Shown: one piece after another, positions 32,082 through 44,393 of the stretch
Layout of the letters: each line of letters begins with the position of its first letter
Numbering within the stretch: position 1 is the stretch's first letter
Origin: Agarophyton chilense
Lineage: Eukaryota; Rhodophyta; Florideophyceae; Gracilariales; Gracilariaceae
Direction of reading: 5' to 3'
DNA: 60,765 bases
Assembly (NCBI GenBank): GCA_030374765.1
Contig: JARGXX010000069.1
Location: 1-60,765 of the forward strand
Translations under genes and position numbers: made by a program
Notes under the pieces: model-generated
Database searches by the model: none
Told to the model about the DNA's origin: nothing
The model's input: only the letters and a program-made list of their open reading frames with translations

Positions 32082-35000
32082 TCAAGTTGATTCTTTTGTA
32101 GAGAAACAAGCTCTCGCTCGTGGGTCGCTGTAGAATCTGTTGATAGAGAAGCGATGTTCATGCCAGGGGAGGGGCGGGAAGAAAGGGCGTGCTGGGTAGT
32201 TCTGGCGGACAAGATGGACGGAACTGAGGATGGCGGAGAAGGGAACGAGACCGAACCAGGGTGCGACATAGGAGCCAGAGCGTTGGAATCTGTTTCCAGC
32301 GGGGGGGATATTGTGGTCCTGTTCATCGTCTGTTGCCAAACGGAGGGTGATGTACTTCAGGGTTTCATCCATGTGATCGAGGGGAGTTGTGAGTTCGAAG
32401 AAGCGGACGAAAGCGTATTCGCGTTCGTCAGGATTTTCATCTTTTTTGGTAAAGCAAAGAAGGGCGAGGAGCTTGCAGACCCAAACAGTGGGGAAGTTGC
32501 AGTTAGGTGGTGGAGTACCGGAGACGAGAATGTGAGAGAACTTTGGAAGTTTGGAAGGACCGAAGGTGGAGGTGGCAAATATGCGCTGTGTGACGGGGAC
32601 TGGTGGTTCTCTGAAGCGGATGCAGTTGAATGTTTGGTCGACGTCTTGTAAGGCGGGGGTGAACCCGCTGGGGATGTAGGCGGAGTTGACCAGGGAGAAG
32701 GTAAGAAAGGAGAGAGACAGGGAAGAGGAAGAGAGTCCGATAGCTTCGAGGCAAAGATCGTGAAAGGGTGAAATGGCGTCGCGTGAGATTTGGGGGATGA
32801 AAGAAAGGGTGAAAGAGGTGAACCTGTTTGAGAGAGAGGCATTGGAGCAGTTTTGGTTTGCACGGAGGTACTTCTTTGCAGTGATGATGTCGCGGAAGAG
32901 CACGGTGGTACCGTCGCGGACCAAGGAAAACCGTCGAGCATGACGGAAGGAGGAGTTTGAGGAGGAGGAAATGTGATGGGGAATGGCGGTTGAGTTTCGG
33001 AAGCATTCTGCGAGCTGGATTGCGTCGACTGTTTCTCTGTGAGCGGTTGAAGATCTTCGGGATATTCGTCGATAGTGGTTTTTGAAGAGGAGGTGTGCAT
33101 GTTCGTAGATGCCGGCGTCAGTGAATTGAAGACCTCCGTATAGATCAATATCAGCAATGATGTGGTCCAGAAGGTGGAACTTCAGTGTTCTGAAGTGAGA
33201 AGCTTGGAAAGGGGCGAGGACGGAGACGCAGAGAGACTTGAAGTAATTGATGAGTTCCTGGAGGTTGTAAAGTCGTTGGTCTCTTCATTCTGAGGTGGTG
33301 TTGTTGTAGAGTGCGGCGGTGAAGAGGTCTGCGTATGCTGTAAAGATGGAGGTGATGGGAGCTGTGTCAACTTCACCGCAACAACGGTCGAAGAAGGCAC
33401 CTATGAAGGGTGAGACCATGTCGACAGCGCGGTAGTCTTTTGCCTCGAGCATGCATTTGATGCCGTCCAAGGTGTAGAACCCGTTTAGGTATGTACCCTT
33501 TTCGGGTGTGGAAAATTCGATGTGCAGTCCGTGTGCGGAGAAGTTGGCTTCGATATTTGCGAGGATGTTGTTTGCGTGGGTCAGGAGGGAGCTTCGGATG
33601 GATTTAAAGGATTCCGAGGAGCCGTTGGAGGACGCGAGAGTAGTGAAGAGGCTGTTGGACTTCAAGCGTTCGATGGTTGCCAGTTTGACGAGCTTGGAGA
33701 TACCCAGATGGAAATTGTCAAGGGGTTCGAAGGAGAAGATAGAGTAAGGGCTGAGGAGTGGGGATATATTAAGAAGAGGGTATGTTTCGAAGAAGGAGTG
33801 GTACGCGGAGAGGGAGTTTGTGCGGAGGAGAGATGCTGCTTGGTCTCTGAGAGTTCTTGCTACGCGCGGTCGGCGAAGTTGTTCGACGTCGTTGGCATCC
33901 TTGAGAAGGGCGTCGTGTACGGATCTGGTGTGACGAGTGTGGGAAATATTTCAAGGGGATACGGAAGTGAGGTGGAGGTTGAGGTCGGAGCGAGGTGATA
34001 GGTATCTGTGGCACGGCTTGGATGGGTTTGTGCCGTGTAGGATGGCGAGGATGTCTTTTGCTTCTGGGATGTCTGCAGCATAGTTTGCGATGACTGGGTG
34101 GCACTGTCTAATGACCTGGTCTTCATCACGGAAAGGGAAACCCTTGAGGGCGACTGCAGCGAGGGGTTCGAGGATGGTTTGTAGAGATTCTTGGATGAGT
34201 TTCATTCGGGTTGTGCGGCTGAGGGCTGAAGAAAGAAGGTGGCCTTCGATGCATTCCTCGTCGGATGGAGAGGAAAACGCTTCGAACGAGGTGGGAAAGT
34301 AGCCAAGGAGGGTGTAGTTGCGGGAGATGCAATGGCGGCGGAAGGAGTCTGAAAAGTTGAGGAGGGTGATGTGAAGGGGGTAGGAGGTGATAGAGGAGCT
34401 TTTCAGGGAGGTGGAAGACTTGTCCGAGTAGAGATGGATGAAGCCGATGAAAGATTTTATGCCAGAGATGTCCGCGTTGTGCCAAATAACATCTGGGTCT
34501 TGAGAGCAGAGGTTGAGGTGTTTGAGGTCCGGATAAACACAACTGCCGAGTTTTGAAGCCATGGGATGAGTGAGTGCAGGAGAACCATCTGAAGAACACT
34601 GTCTGATAGGGTGAAAGAAGGTGTTAGCGCGAGTGGCGTAGCGAAGTGGCTAGAGAAGGGCATCGACGGGGTTTTTGAGGTAGAGAGTTGCGGTGATGTT
34701 TGAGGGATTGTGACGAACGGTTGTGAATTTGAAGCCGATGGAGCCGACAGTTTCCTCGAACAGTTTGGAATGAAGTTGAAGGCAGTGGGAGACGGAGGTA
34801 ACCTGTTGAATAAGTGTTTGGGAGTAGTTGGGGCCTTTGAGGAGGGTAATGAGTTCGTCGGCTTTGCGTTTGCCGAGCTTGGTGGCGATGAAGGAGATGT
34901 AGGAGACGATTGGATGGAGCTTCACGACTGGGCGAGGGCTGGGAGAATGGCAACGAAAAGAAGCGTTGAGAAGGTGGGCGGCGTCTGTGGAGCGTATGGC

Positions 35001-35264
35001 CAGAGCGAGCTGGCTCGAATGGTAGTCGTCCTGTTCTACCAGCGGAAAGATGTTGGAAAGGCGTTGGAGATGCCAACGGAGCGGGTTTCTGCGGTCTGGA
35101 CGCGTGGGCGCTTCGTGCGTGGTGGGAATTGAGTTCCATCTTTTGGGGGTGGTGGCGAGGAAGGCGTTGCAGGTGGTGCGGTAGCGACACCGGCGCTGGT
35201 GTTGGACAAGGGAGGTATGACCTTTTGTCTGGAAGGTGCACCTTGGGAAGCGAGAAGGCTGCAT
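32082..35264 (-). pseudogene. Plavaka/KDZ-like transposase of element 2, nonsense-decayed
   Basis: Homologous over its length to the element 1 transposase. All pieces lie in one minus-strand frame from 35,264 to 32,082, broken by stops at about 34,650, 33,951 and 33,285. The N-terminus has the same zinc-finger spacing (FPRCTF ... HQRRC). The core shows FSFEPLDNFHLGISKL-like sequence near 33,720 and DAGIYEHAH near 33,120. The stop at 33,285 (TGA) aligns with Trp of PEW in element 1, and the one at 34,650 (TAG) with Gln. So decay is by nonsense substitution more than by indels. Confidence 0.7.
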
Positions 35265-35940
35265 GGTGTGGGGGGTGCCTGCGCGCGATCTCGGAAAGTA
35301 AATCGGGGAGGTGAAAAAGACGTAGGACGAGGAGAGAGGGGGATACTATATACAGGCTGGAAGTGAGGAAGATGCACGACGAGGACGGTGGGGAGAGTAT
35401 AAACTTATCTGGCGTACCCACCAAAGTCAAGTGATGCGCCAGAGACACCCACAAGTCGTGTGGCAAGACAGAAACGGCGCATATGTGGCTTGGAAAGTGG
35501 GTTGGAATGAAAATATTCAAAGTTGTATATTTTTGAGCGGCGGCGTGTACTTGTCTTGATTGTGAGTATTGGCCGGATGAGCTGTTGTGGGATCTTGAGA
35601 TCCTGTGATATGATGTCTTCTGGACCTTGTGGACCTTCCGCGTTTTCTAGGTGCGTGAGAAGTGGTATTGCGCGTGCGTTTCACCAGTGCTGACTCTGTT
35701 TCTATTTGTGCGCGAGCGGGCGGAGCACGACCAGGGCGTTTAGTGATGGGGTGCGGTGTGGGTAGTGACGGGTTGACCAGCTTGCGATTGAGAAGTACGT
35801 CTTCTATGTTGATCTGGGGCCTTGAAACTGTTTGTGGTCATGCGCAAGCGGGCGAAGAGCGAGGGGAGCGATGGGTGATGCAGCGTGGGGTGGAGGGTAG
35901 GCGGGTGAGTGGGTTGCGATTTGGAGGTACGCGGCGCGCT
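35265..35940. other. Upstream region of element 2 transposase, no gene
   Basis: Only short overlapping frames without motifs. It probably holds the transposase promoter (minus strand) and leads into the intron-like repeat array. Confidence 0.4.
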
Positions 35941-35974
35941 ACGTTGACCTGGTGTGTTTGTTCTCCTTCTTGTT

Positions 35975-37010
35975 GCTAACATGGGAAACCTATTTCAGCG
36001 GCCCTCATGATGATGAACAGGTGAGTTTGCTACGTTTTTTGCCCTGCAATCTGGACGGAGACCTGACATATTTTTGACTGTGGCTGCGAAGCGACATAAA
36101 ATTGGAAGGGGGGGGCAGGATTCGTTGAGTTAAAGGTGAGTGGGAGTGCTACTGGTGTCTCTTAGAGATTTAGGAAGGATATCTGACATGTTCTTGTTTG
36201 CTGCTGCGAAGTGACGGAGAGGAAAGAGTGTGTGGGGAGGGGAACCTCCTTGAAGGAAGTGAATCAAGCAAGCGGCTTAGGAGGTGAGTTCGTCGCTGAG
36301 GAAATTTCTTTCTGTTTTTGACGGAGATCTGACTTGTATTTTTTTATTGTTACGAAAGTGCCGGCGACGTTGTATGGAGAGGGAAGGATGGAATAGCGGG
36401 TAAGTGCGAGTGCTACTTGTGTCTGGTATTGTTTTTGGAATGAGTTCTGACATGTTATTTTTTGCTGCTGCGAAGCGACAGAAAGGAGCGATTGGGTGAG
36501 GAGGGAGATATTCTAGAAGGACTGGGCCGAGCAAGTTTCTTAGGAAGTGAGTGCGTCATTGAAGTAATGTGGTTTCGATTTTTGGTGGAAGTCTGACTTA
36601 TATTTCTTTCTTGTTACGACAATGGTTGATCGGGAAATGGTGGCATCAAAGGTAAGTGCGAGCTTCCATCGTATCTTATATGCGTTAGGGAAGGAGATCT
36701 GACATGCCGTAGGGGAAGGAGATCTGACTTGCCGTTGTTTGCTGCTGCAAGAGAACAGGGGGGCAAGGTTGGACAAGAGATGGGATAAGTGGTCGCTATA
36801 GAGGTGAGTGGCGTGCTGATGTGGTTTGGGTTTGTGTTGTGACGGAGATCTGACTTTTGTCTATTTATTGATGCGAATGAAGAAAGTGGAGGCAAGACGA
36901 GGAGCACATTTTTGACAGAGGTAAGTTTGTTTATATGGAATTTGCTTGCATGAAGAGAGGAATTGGGCTCTAACTTGTGTGATTTTGTGATGTCTATCTA
37001 CTTAGGTAGG
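35975..37010 (+). repeat. Tandem array of intron-like units (donor, branch point, acceptor)
   Basis: About eight units of roughly 100-150 bp repeat. Each carries a GT(A/G)AGT donor-like site (for example after AACAG near 36,020, after TAAAG near 36,134, after AGGAG near 36,281, and near 36,399, 36,547, 36,650, 36,803 and 36,921). In most a TCTGAC branch-like motif and a T-rich run lead to an acceptor-like AG (TTTGCTGCTGCGAAG or TTATTGTTACGAAAG). The two 3' versions roughly alternate, suggesting a dimeric unit. The stretches between are about 30-70 nt and contain stops, so a coding role is unlikely. Confidence 0.6.
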
Positions 37011-37439
37011 AATTGGGGATTGATGAAGGGTGAACTGGTGTACTGCTTGGACGGTTCTCGGAGAATGGATGGTTCTTCGCGTCGCGCTTCGCGCAACGCA
37101 AAGTGAAGCGCAACTATCGGGGGACGTGATGCAAAGCGGGTCACCGCATGCGAATTGGGAAGATCTCATTTCACGTGCAACGGGGACCCGTTTCGGGTCT
37201 CAGTTGCAGGATCGCCGTATTATGCACTGGCCATTAGGGTCATTAGAGGAAATTAAATTGAATGTGCAGGGCATTTGAGCGGCTCATACTAGCTACGATA
37301 CCTGCGCGAAATGAATGATCATGCGCCAGATAGCGTTCAGTATTCCTTTCATTGTCGATAGAATTCATGGTCTAGGATTAATGAGTATCGAAAGATATCT
37401 CCCAAGTTCTCTTCCATTCTTCCTAGTGTGCCGGTGTAA

Positions 37440-37615
37440 GTACAGATGATTGCTAGTTTTCCACATTCTCCCCAAAATTCACTTGGGCTAGTATTTTTGC
37501 GCTAGATATTCTGGCATCAAAAATCTGCGAATCTATGAATGCTAACCATAGACATTCTAGCACACCCAAACTAGAAATCTAGAACCCAATACTAGCTTTC
37601 CGAAAACACAGACGG
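37440..37615. repeat. Right terminal/subterminal region of element 2
   Basis: Six or more CTAG motifs in about 160 bp, then TTCCGAAAACACAGACG. The same motif set ends element 1 at 18,427. Confidence 0.65.
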
Positions 37616-40600
37616 AATACATAACCGTCGGGGGCGAGACGTGGCGGCGAGCGAGGGGCTTTGGTATCAAAGTCACGCTTGTAAACGGCCTGGGCTTGGC
37701 CCGTTGAACGCCGTGCGGCGGGAACGAGCTTCTTGAGCCTAGTTTTCCACGCTTCGCGGTAAGCAGTCGGTGACGGAAAGGTATCCAGTGTGGGCTGTGG
37801 TTCCAGCGCCACGGGCGGTGGGGTACGGGACAGTACCAGCTCGAAGGGCGATAATCCAGTTGTCATGTGCACCTGCGTATTGTACACAAAGGTGAGTGCA
37901 TCACTGAACGAGTCCCAATCTTTGGGGTGGTCTGCAAAGTATGAACGGAGTGTCGCAAGTAAATGTCCGGTTGAACCGTTCGGCCTCCCCATTAGTTTGG
38001 GGGTGGTAAGTGGTCGTGAACGGGTTCTTAATGTCCAAGATGCGACACACATCCTCGAAGAAACGAGAGGCGAACTGTCTCCCGTTATCGGAGAGGAAGT
38101 TGACCGGTGGACCGTAGACGAAGACCCAGTGTAGGACGAAGGCTTGAGCCATGCTCATAGCGGAGATCTTCCGTAACGGTACGGTCCGGATCAGCTTGGA
38201 GAAGCGATCCGTAATTACGAGTAAGAACTTGTAATTCCGCTTAGTGGTAAGGAAGGGACCGAGTATATCGATGTCCACAAACTCCAATGGAGCGCGAGCT
38301 GGAAACAGCTTCAACTTCGTCGCATGACGGCGGAGTTTGACACGGTTCCGAGCGCAATCGGTACAAAACCGCACCGTTGCGTATCAGTCCACTGCCACGG
38401 CAGGCCAGTAGGAGTTACGGCGTAAGGTGACGTAAAGTTTCCGTCCCCCGACGTGGCCACTCAGTTTGGAGTAGGGCGACAACCGCAATTCTCTCGACTG
38501 GAGGTTATGTGGTACCACGATTTGTGGGTGCGAGCCGACGGTCCGTACAAGGTATCCGGCGTCAGTCACCTGAAAGGGGAGAGTACCTCCTCCATTGAGT
38601 TGAGCGCGGACCTTGGCGCAGAACGGGTCAGCGAATTGCTCCCGTACCATCTCCTCTAGAGTAATAGGCCCGAAGTTCCCTGGTAAAGGTTTCTCGGAAT
38701 CTTCCGAGAGAAGAAATTCGCCCAATTCGGAACCGGAATATAAAGAGTGTGTGTCTCGTTCCCCGTCCTCGATGCTAGCGTCGTCGCCATTCACTGCAAA
38801 GAACGGTATTTCATTGTCTTTGACGGGTAGTACTTCGCCAGTAGTGACCAGGCGGGAGAGAGCATCGGCTTGGGTGTTGCACGATCCTTTTCGGTACTGC
38901 ACGTCAAAGTCAAATTCCGCTAGACGGAGACGCCAACGCATCAAGCGCCCTGAAGGGTCCGAGATGGAGAGTAGCCATCGAAGTGATGCGTGGTCCGTAA
39001 AAAAGGTGAAATGATTACCGATGAGCTAGGCGCGCAACGTTTGTAATGCCCACACTACTGCAAGGAATTCCTTCTCCGAGACGGAGTAATTTTTCTCGTG
39101 GACGTTGAGCAATCGGGACCAGTACCCTACGGAGCGTCTTTCCCCATTGGGTGCAGTTTGAAAGAGTGCACAACCTACTTGGTAGTCGCTGGCGTCCGTA
39201 TCTACGGTGAAGGGCCTTCCAGGCTTGGGAAACGAGAGGATCGAGGCGGAGACGACAGAATCCTTAAGAGAGTTGAAAGATTCCGTTTGAAAGGGGGTGA
39301 AGGGGTCCAGTTTTGGTGGTTGGCCTTTCCACAAAAGCGGGTTTAACGGTGCAGCCTTGTCCGCAAAGTGCGGGATGAATCGTCGGTAGACGTTTGCGAG
39401 TCCCAGAAAGGAACGAAGCTCGGTTTGCGTCGACGGTTCTTTAGCCTCTTTGAGTGACTTAACACGAGTCTCCTCGATTGTGACACGTCCTGGACGGATA
39501 ACATGGCCGAGATACTTCACAGTGTCCGTGAAGAAGTCACATTTCTTCAACTTAAGAGTGACACCCGCATCTCGAAGCGTGGTCATGATATCCCTCACAT
39601 GAGTGAGATGTTTGTCCAGATTATCTGAGAAGACGATTATGTCATCCAGGTAGACCAGACAGGTACGCCATTTGAAGCGGTCCAATAGGATGTCGATGGC
39701 TCGCTGGAAAGTAGCAGGGGCGTTGGTACGACCAAAAGGCATCCGTTTGAAACGGTAGAGACCGGAGTGACACGCGAAAGCGGTTTTATCCTGGTCTTGC
39801 TTCCTTACCGGAACTTGCCAGTATCCCCAATTGGCTTCCAGGGTTGTAAAGACGGGGGCGGTGCCCAACGAGTCAATGTACTCGTCCATTCTTGGGATTG
39901 GATACACGTCCTTGACGGTGACGGCATTCAACCGACGGTAGTCGACGCAAAACCTCCAAGAACCATCCTGCTTTGGAGCCAGTACTACTGGGGAAGCCCA
40001 AGGCGACTGAGCCGGTTCAATGATTCCTGCTCGAAGCATTTTATCCACTTGTACCTTTTCCTCCACGCGTGCGGCGGGTCCGGCACGGTATGGGTGCTGA
40101 GAGATGGGTCGTGTGTCCGGTAGCAAATCAATCCGGTGTTCCGTAGTGGAAATCTCACCAAGGGAGCCGTCCCACATAGTGGTGAATTCCCTCAAAAGTT
40201 CTCGCAATCGATGGCGGTATGACTTTGGGACGTGGCTGAGATCCAAGTCCTCGAGCTCTTGGACTGGATCGGGGCGGTCACCACTCGTTGAAACGGGCTG
40301 CGTCCCTGATTTTAAAGGTTGAGCCCCGGGTACCGGCGATTGAACGGGTTCCGGCGATGAAACGGGTTCCGGGCTTTCCCCCTCCTTGGAGTGAACGAGT
40401 CCGAGAACGTCAGCTGCAGTCAGCTTTATCGGGACCATAGCGATGGGGTGCGGCATGACGGACTCTATCACTTGGTTCTTCACCAGATACTGGGGTACAG
40501 TCCCTAGCTTGGCGATCAGCACGTGAAACGGTTGGTTTGGCTCCACATGGACGATTCCATTCGGAATTGCGAGGCTGTGCCTGTCATACAGTGACGACAA

Positions 40601-41356
40601 TGGTTGTAAGACCCGGAGTCCGTGTTGACGGGAGGTTACTTTCACCATCATTTGGGACTCAGGCGGGACGCACAACGACGCTGCGACGCGGAGCTTATTA
40701 GATTCACGGTTACCCGGTCCAGGTTCCTGTGCTGCCGGTAGCGGGACATGCTTCTTCGTGGCACGCCTAAGCGGACGACGAACGATCGGAGTGGACGATC
40801 CATCCTCCATCTCGACACGCAGTTGGCGGGGGAAGATCGCTTCGACGAAGCGGTCGCAAAATTCGCAACCCAAGATGACTGGAGCGGCTAGTTTCCGACA
40901 TACGACGAAGTCGAGTTTCACCACGCGAGCGCCAACGCGGACTACCAGTTCTATGAACCCCACCGTATCCAACGGTTTGTTGTTCGCGTCAGCGACCTCC
41001 GGGACGTGGTCGCGGTGGATCCTAGACTGTAAAGCAGGCGGTAACACTTCCCCCACGACAAAGTTCGGACCGGCACCGGTGTCCAAGACGGTAAGGTGTC
41101 GCACCATAAACTGGGGTGAAAGGCCAACGTCAGCATAGACCTTTTAGTTTCTCTTGGCCATCACCAGAACTCTATCCGGGAACCGGTTATGGGAAACACG
41201 TTTCCACGGACGACGCAGAACACTAAAGTGTTCCGAGTTCACGTCATTGACGGCCTCTTTCCTTGAAAGGATTTTGACCGGGGAGCGAGGCTTGGACGCC
41301 TCGGGCGCCGTCGACCTCGACTCTGAGGGCGCCACTCCTTGAGAGGATACTCCCAC
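37616..41356 (-). pseudogene. Chromovirus A pol: protease, RT, RNase H, integrase
   Basis: The protease site is LDTGAGPN near 41,080. The reverse transcriptase has the catalytic YLDD near 39,645. RNase H follows (FTVDTDASDYQVG, then TDHASL). The integrase zinc region (SKLSGH ... CTDCARN) and DDE core (VDIDILGP, LSDNGRQF, HPQTNGEAERFNRT) follow. Stops lie at about 41,143 (TAA), 39,026 (TAG) and 38,384 (TGA), and a frameshift lies near 37,970-38,040. The TGA at 38,384 aligns with Cys in chromovirus C (MDCHATV), so it is not a C-to-T change. Frame is otherwise kept. Confidence 0.8.
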
Positions 41357-41358
41357 AT

Positions 41359-43459
41359 TTAGTTTTTCTGGGCCTGCTCCGCCGGAGGCGGCTGCTCAGG
41401 GCGTTGAGCGGGCAACGCCTGGGCATCAGGTCCAGAAGGTACCGCAGAAGCGGTGGGGTGACCGACCACGTCGGTGACACGGGATACCGGTGCAGGTACC
41501 ACCCGAGCTCGGGGAAGCGACACGTGACGTGGAACATCCGTTCGAGCACAGATATACGATGCAATCGGAACAGCTGCTTTGTCCTCCGGGGATAGGGCCT
41601 TGTAATTGACTACGACTTGTGCCCATTCTTGCAGAGACAACACACATTGTGGAGAAGTATGGCCTGGTTTGTAGCAGAGATGACAAATCAGGCCAGAAGC
41701 CGGTGTTGGGTGGCGAGGCTCGGCGAACTTCACCGCGGGGCAGGTATCTCTCCAACCAGGACGCGAAAAGCGGACATGACCACTCTCGTGTGGGACGCGT
41801 GGCGCACGGACGCGACCATTATCCGCATAGAGTAGCGTGTCGTCCTCAATCACGTATTGTGACTCGTCCAAGGTTGAGGGTAACTCCGTTGTCGGGATGG
41901 AATGAACGTCACTATGGGCTAGCTGCACGTTATCATAATCCCTTCGAGAGGCCTGTTCGTCGATCATCGAAGCTGACGGGGTACCCAGTTGTAACATCAA
42001 CGCTTTTGCAGACCTAACCCTGGATCCAGGAGTGCGTGCGCGCAGGGCTTCACCTTCTGCGCGAGCGAACTGCACTAGTTCCAAATACGTGGCTTTAGGT
42101 CTATCTTCTCGACGTCGAGCAACAAGAGTCCGGATCGCCGGGTCCAAACCATCGACAAACATGGTACAACGTTCTTCAGCGGGGTAAACATTGCCACAGC
42201 GGTGAAAGGCCTTGTTAAGGCGCGACGAATAATCGGTTTCCGACTCGCCTGGACGTTGGCGAGTGTCCCGCAGGGCTATTATAGCCTGCTGAATGGCGGA
42301 GTTAGTAGCATACGACCTCAGGAGGTATTGAACTGCTTCAGTCTAGCATGTGGCCCCTCCTTCGGAGGCGCGTGATGAACCTCTGACAGAGTGATACTGG
42401 TCTTCTGCAAGAACACGTAAGAAGTACGGTACGGCAATGTAGGCCTGTCCCTCGTTCATTTCAAGGATGTCAGCTTCCGCGACAAAGCGTGCCAAGAAAT
42501 CCAACACCAATATTGGGTCTTCTCCAGAAAACAACTGGTTGCGAAGTGAGAGCTGCATTCGCTTAATGCAGTCCTTCACTCTTCTCGTACCACGGGGTGT
42601 ACGATCCAAAGAGGAGTCCTCTAAACGGTAGTACCGGTATGATAAGAGCTTCTTAAGGAGCGAATTGGTCGGTTTCAGCTCCTTCAAACCTGAGTGCTTC
42701 CTTCCCTTCGTGCGGGCGCGGATCACACCATGGGTGGCTGTTGACCGCTTAGAGCGTGAGGCGTGAGGAACGCTCACGGCGAGCTACTTCCAGAGATGAA
42801 TCGGAAGAGTCGGACTCTGAGGATGAGGAGTCTGAAGGTTCGAGATCCGTGTTCCTTCGCTTCTTTCGAGCCTGGCGGTTCTCTTCCTTACTTCCCTTGT
42901 GGGATACTGCAAGCGCCTCGGCCGGATCATTCCCCAACATTAGGGTTTGTTCCAACGTTTCGAGACGATTTCGGACGCGCGAGAACTTGTCCGCGACGTC
43001 CTTGATAAAGGCCGAGGGTCCACCAAGGGACTCTAGAATCGATTTCTCATCCGCACGGAGGACACGGAGGTCCTCAGAAAAATCCTGCGTAGCAGTGTCA
43101 TTTACCTTATTGCGAAGGGAATCGAACTCCTTTGCAAGGATAACTTGAGCTTCCCGCATAGAGCGGAGTTACTCTTCCACAGCTGCAAAGCTGGGATGGA
43201 GAGTGACATCCCTAGCAGGGGAGAGCATCTGGGCGGCGGCAGACGCCCGTCCTGCTCCACTTGCTGGGGGTGTCGAATCACAGACAGGAGGTCTCGAGGT
43301 CCTTCCACCTGGCACGTCAGTCGATCCACCGGTATGAGACCGTGAACAGACCGGGATACGGGATGGTTGCGATGGTTCCGGTGCACTGTTTTGACTCCGC
43401 GTCCTCGGACGGTCTTTGAACGACATGAAATCAGAATCCGTTACACGTGAGTATCCCAA
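41359..43459 (-). pseudogene. Chromovirus A gag
   Basis: The N-terminal part (43,459-42,749) is polar with a coiled-coil stretch (KFSRVRNRLETLEQT) and a Ser/Asp-rich tail; a TAA near 43,170 interrupts it. After a frameshift near 42,760 the capsid-like domain (42,777-42,170) follows, with a TAG near 42,343 where Trp or Gln is expected. The nucleocapsid has one CCHC knuckle, CHLCYKPGHTSPQC, near 41,680. Gag forms the particle of the retrotransposon. Confidence 0.75.
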
Positions 43460-43591
43460 CCCGATCGGCTAGTGGGGCCAAGAAACTTCCTCAAAGAGGG
43501 CAACTGAGATCAATCTCAATTTGTGAGTCCTCTTTCCGATTAATCGTGACTGAGTGTGGCCGACTCAAACTTCTAAGCCGGAAGACCAGTT

Positions 43592-44393
43592 TGTAGGACA
43601 ACGCTTGAAGGGGAGACACCACGAAGATGTTCGGGATCTTCCTCTCTTGAGAGACACGCCTCAGGCGGAGGAGACGCGTCCGAGTGGAGCACAGAAACAG
43701 AGCCACTCTGGAAAGGCACGACGCAGTCGGGTGTAAGACCGAGTCCAATCCGACGGGATATACCTAGAGTGTTTAGGTGAGCACGGCACAGTCCGGGGTG
43801 TGACCAATCCTACGCGGAGAGGTCTCACGGCGATTGTCGGAAAAGGAGCGAGGAAACACTCGTAAGAGGGGGACGAGCAGGGTAAGTGAGGCGGCCACTC
43901 ACGAGAGCCAAAAAGGAGAACAAGAGGAAAACGGGGGCGAAAACCTATACAGGGGCGAGACTACGACAAGTGTCGGCGATTAAATATGAACCCGCGGTGG
44001 TGGTAGCACTCTGATCGACAGAGGGGTAGATGAACTAACGTGCAACGGGCGCTCACGCAGTATGCGGTGAAGACGCGCCAAAGGCGAAAGTTCAGAGCCA
44101 AGACTCCCTCCTTGGGATCTCCCAAGAGGGTGTTTACTGGGAAGCAGTGCTTAACCAACCTCCTAAGTAGTGTTGCGCGCGGCCCCTGACAGTGGGCGCG
44201 CGCCCGAAAAATAGACACTAAATAGCGATAGCGTAGCTAAATAAATACTGAGAATTACTAAATAATACTAACCATTAGGTAGAATCCGGGCCACGTGTGG
44301 CCCGCCTCGCACTCGAGCGTCGGCATCAGTGCAGTCCACGTGTTCCACCAGTGAGCACTTCCGGTCCTAACCGGCCGTCGGCACGACCGAGCT
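43592..44393 (-). repeat. 5' LTR of chromovirus A
   Basis: About 802 bp, closely matching 58,405-59,193 in the same orientation with scattered substitutions and small indels. Read on the minus strand it starts TGCCGACGG and ends GTTGTCCTACA. Both contain the GCGCGCGGCCCC...GGGCGCGCGC palindrome near 44,180 and an AT-rich block before CCACACGTGGCCC. Confidence 0.85.

Larger units (their letters stand above)
28710..37615. mobile_element. Element 2: second copy of the two-gene transposon, inverted relative to element 1
   Basis: It contains the partner gene (+) converging on the transposase (-), the mirror image of element 1. The right end is firm: CTAG motifs then TTCCGAAAACACAGACG at 37,599-37,615, followed directly by the integrase frame of chromovirus A. 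No inverted copy of that end was found between 23.3 and 29 kb, so the left boundary given is only the first element-like sequence. The left end may lie outside the window if other elements are nested in it. Confidence 0.55.
37616..44393 (-). mobile_element. Chromovirus A (Ty3/gypsy), 5' LTR, gag and pol; cut in integrase by element 2
   Basis: Read on the minus strand: 5' LTR (44,393-43,592), gag (43,459-41,359), pol (41,356 to about 37,616). The pol frame runs into element 2 sequence right after GYVF of the integrase C-terminal part, so the integrase end, chromodomain, ORF X and 3' LTR are displaced. A 3' LTR with ORF X of the same family is found at 58,405-60,765. Confidence 0.8.
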
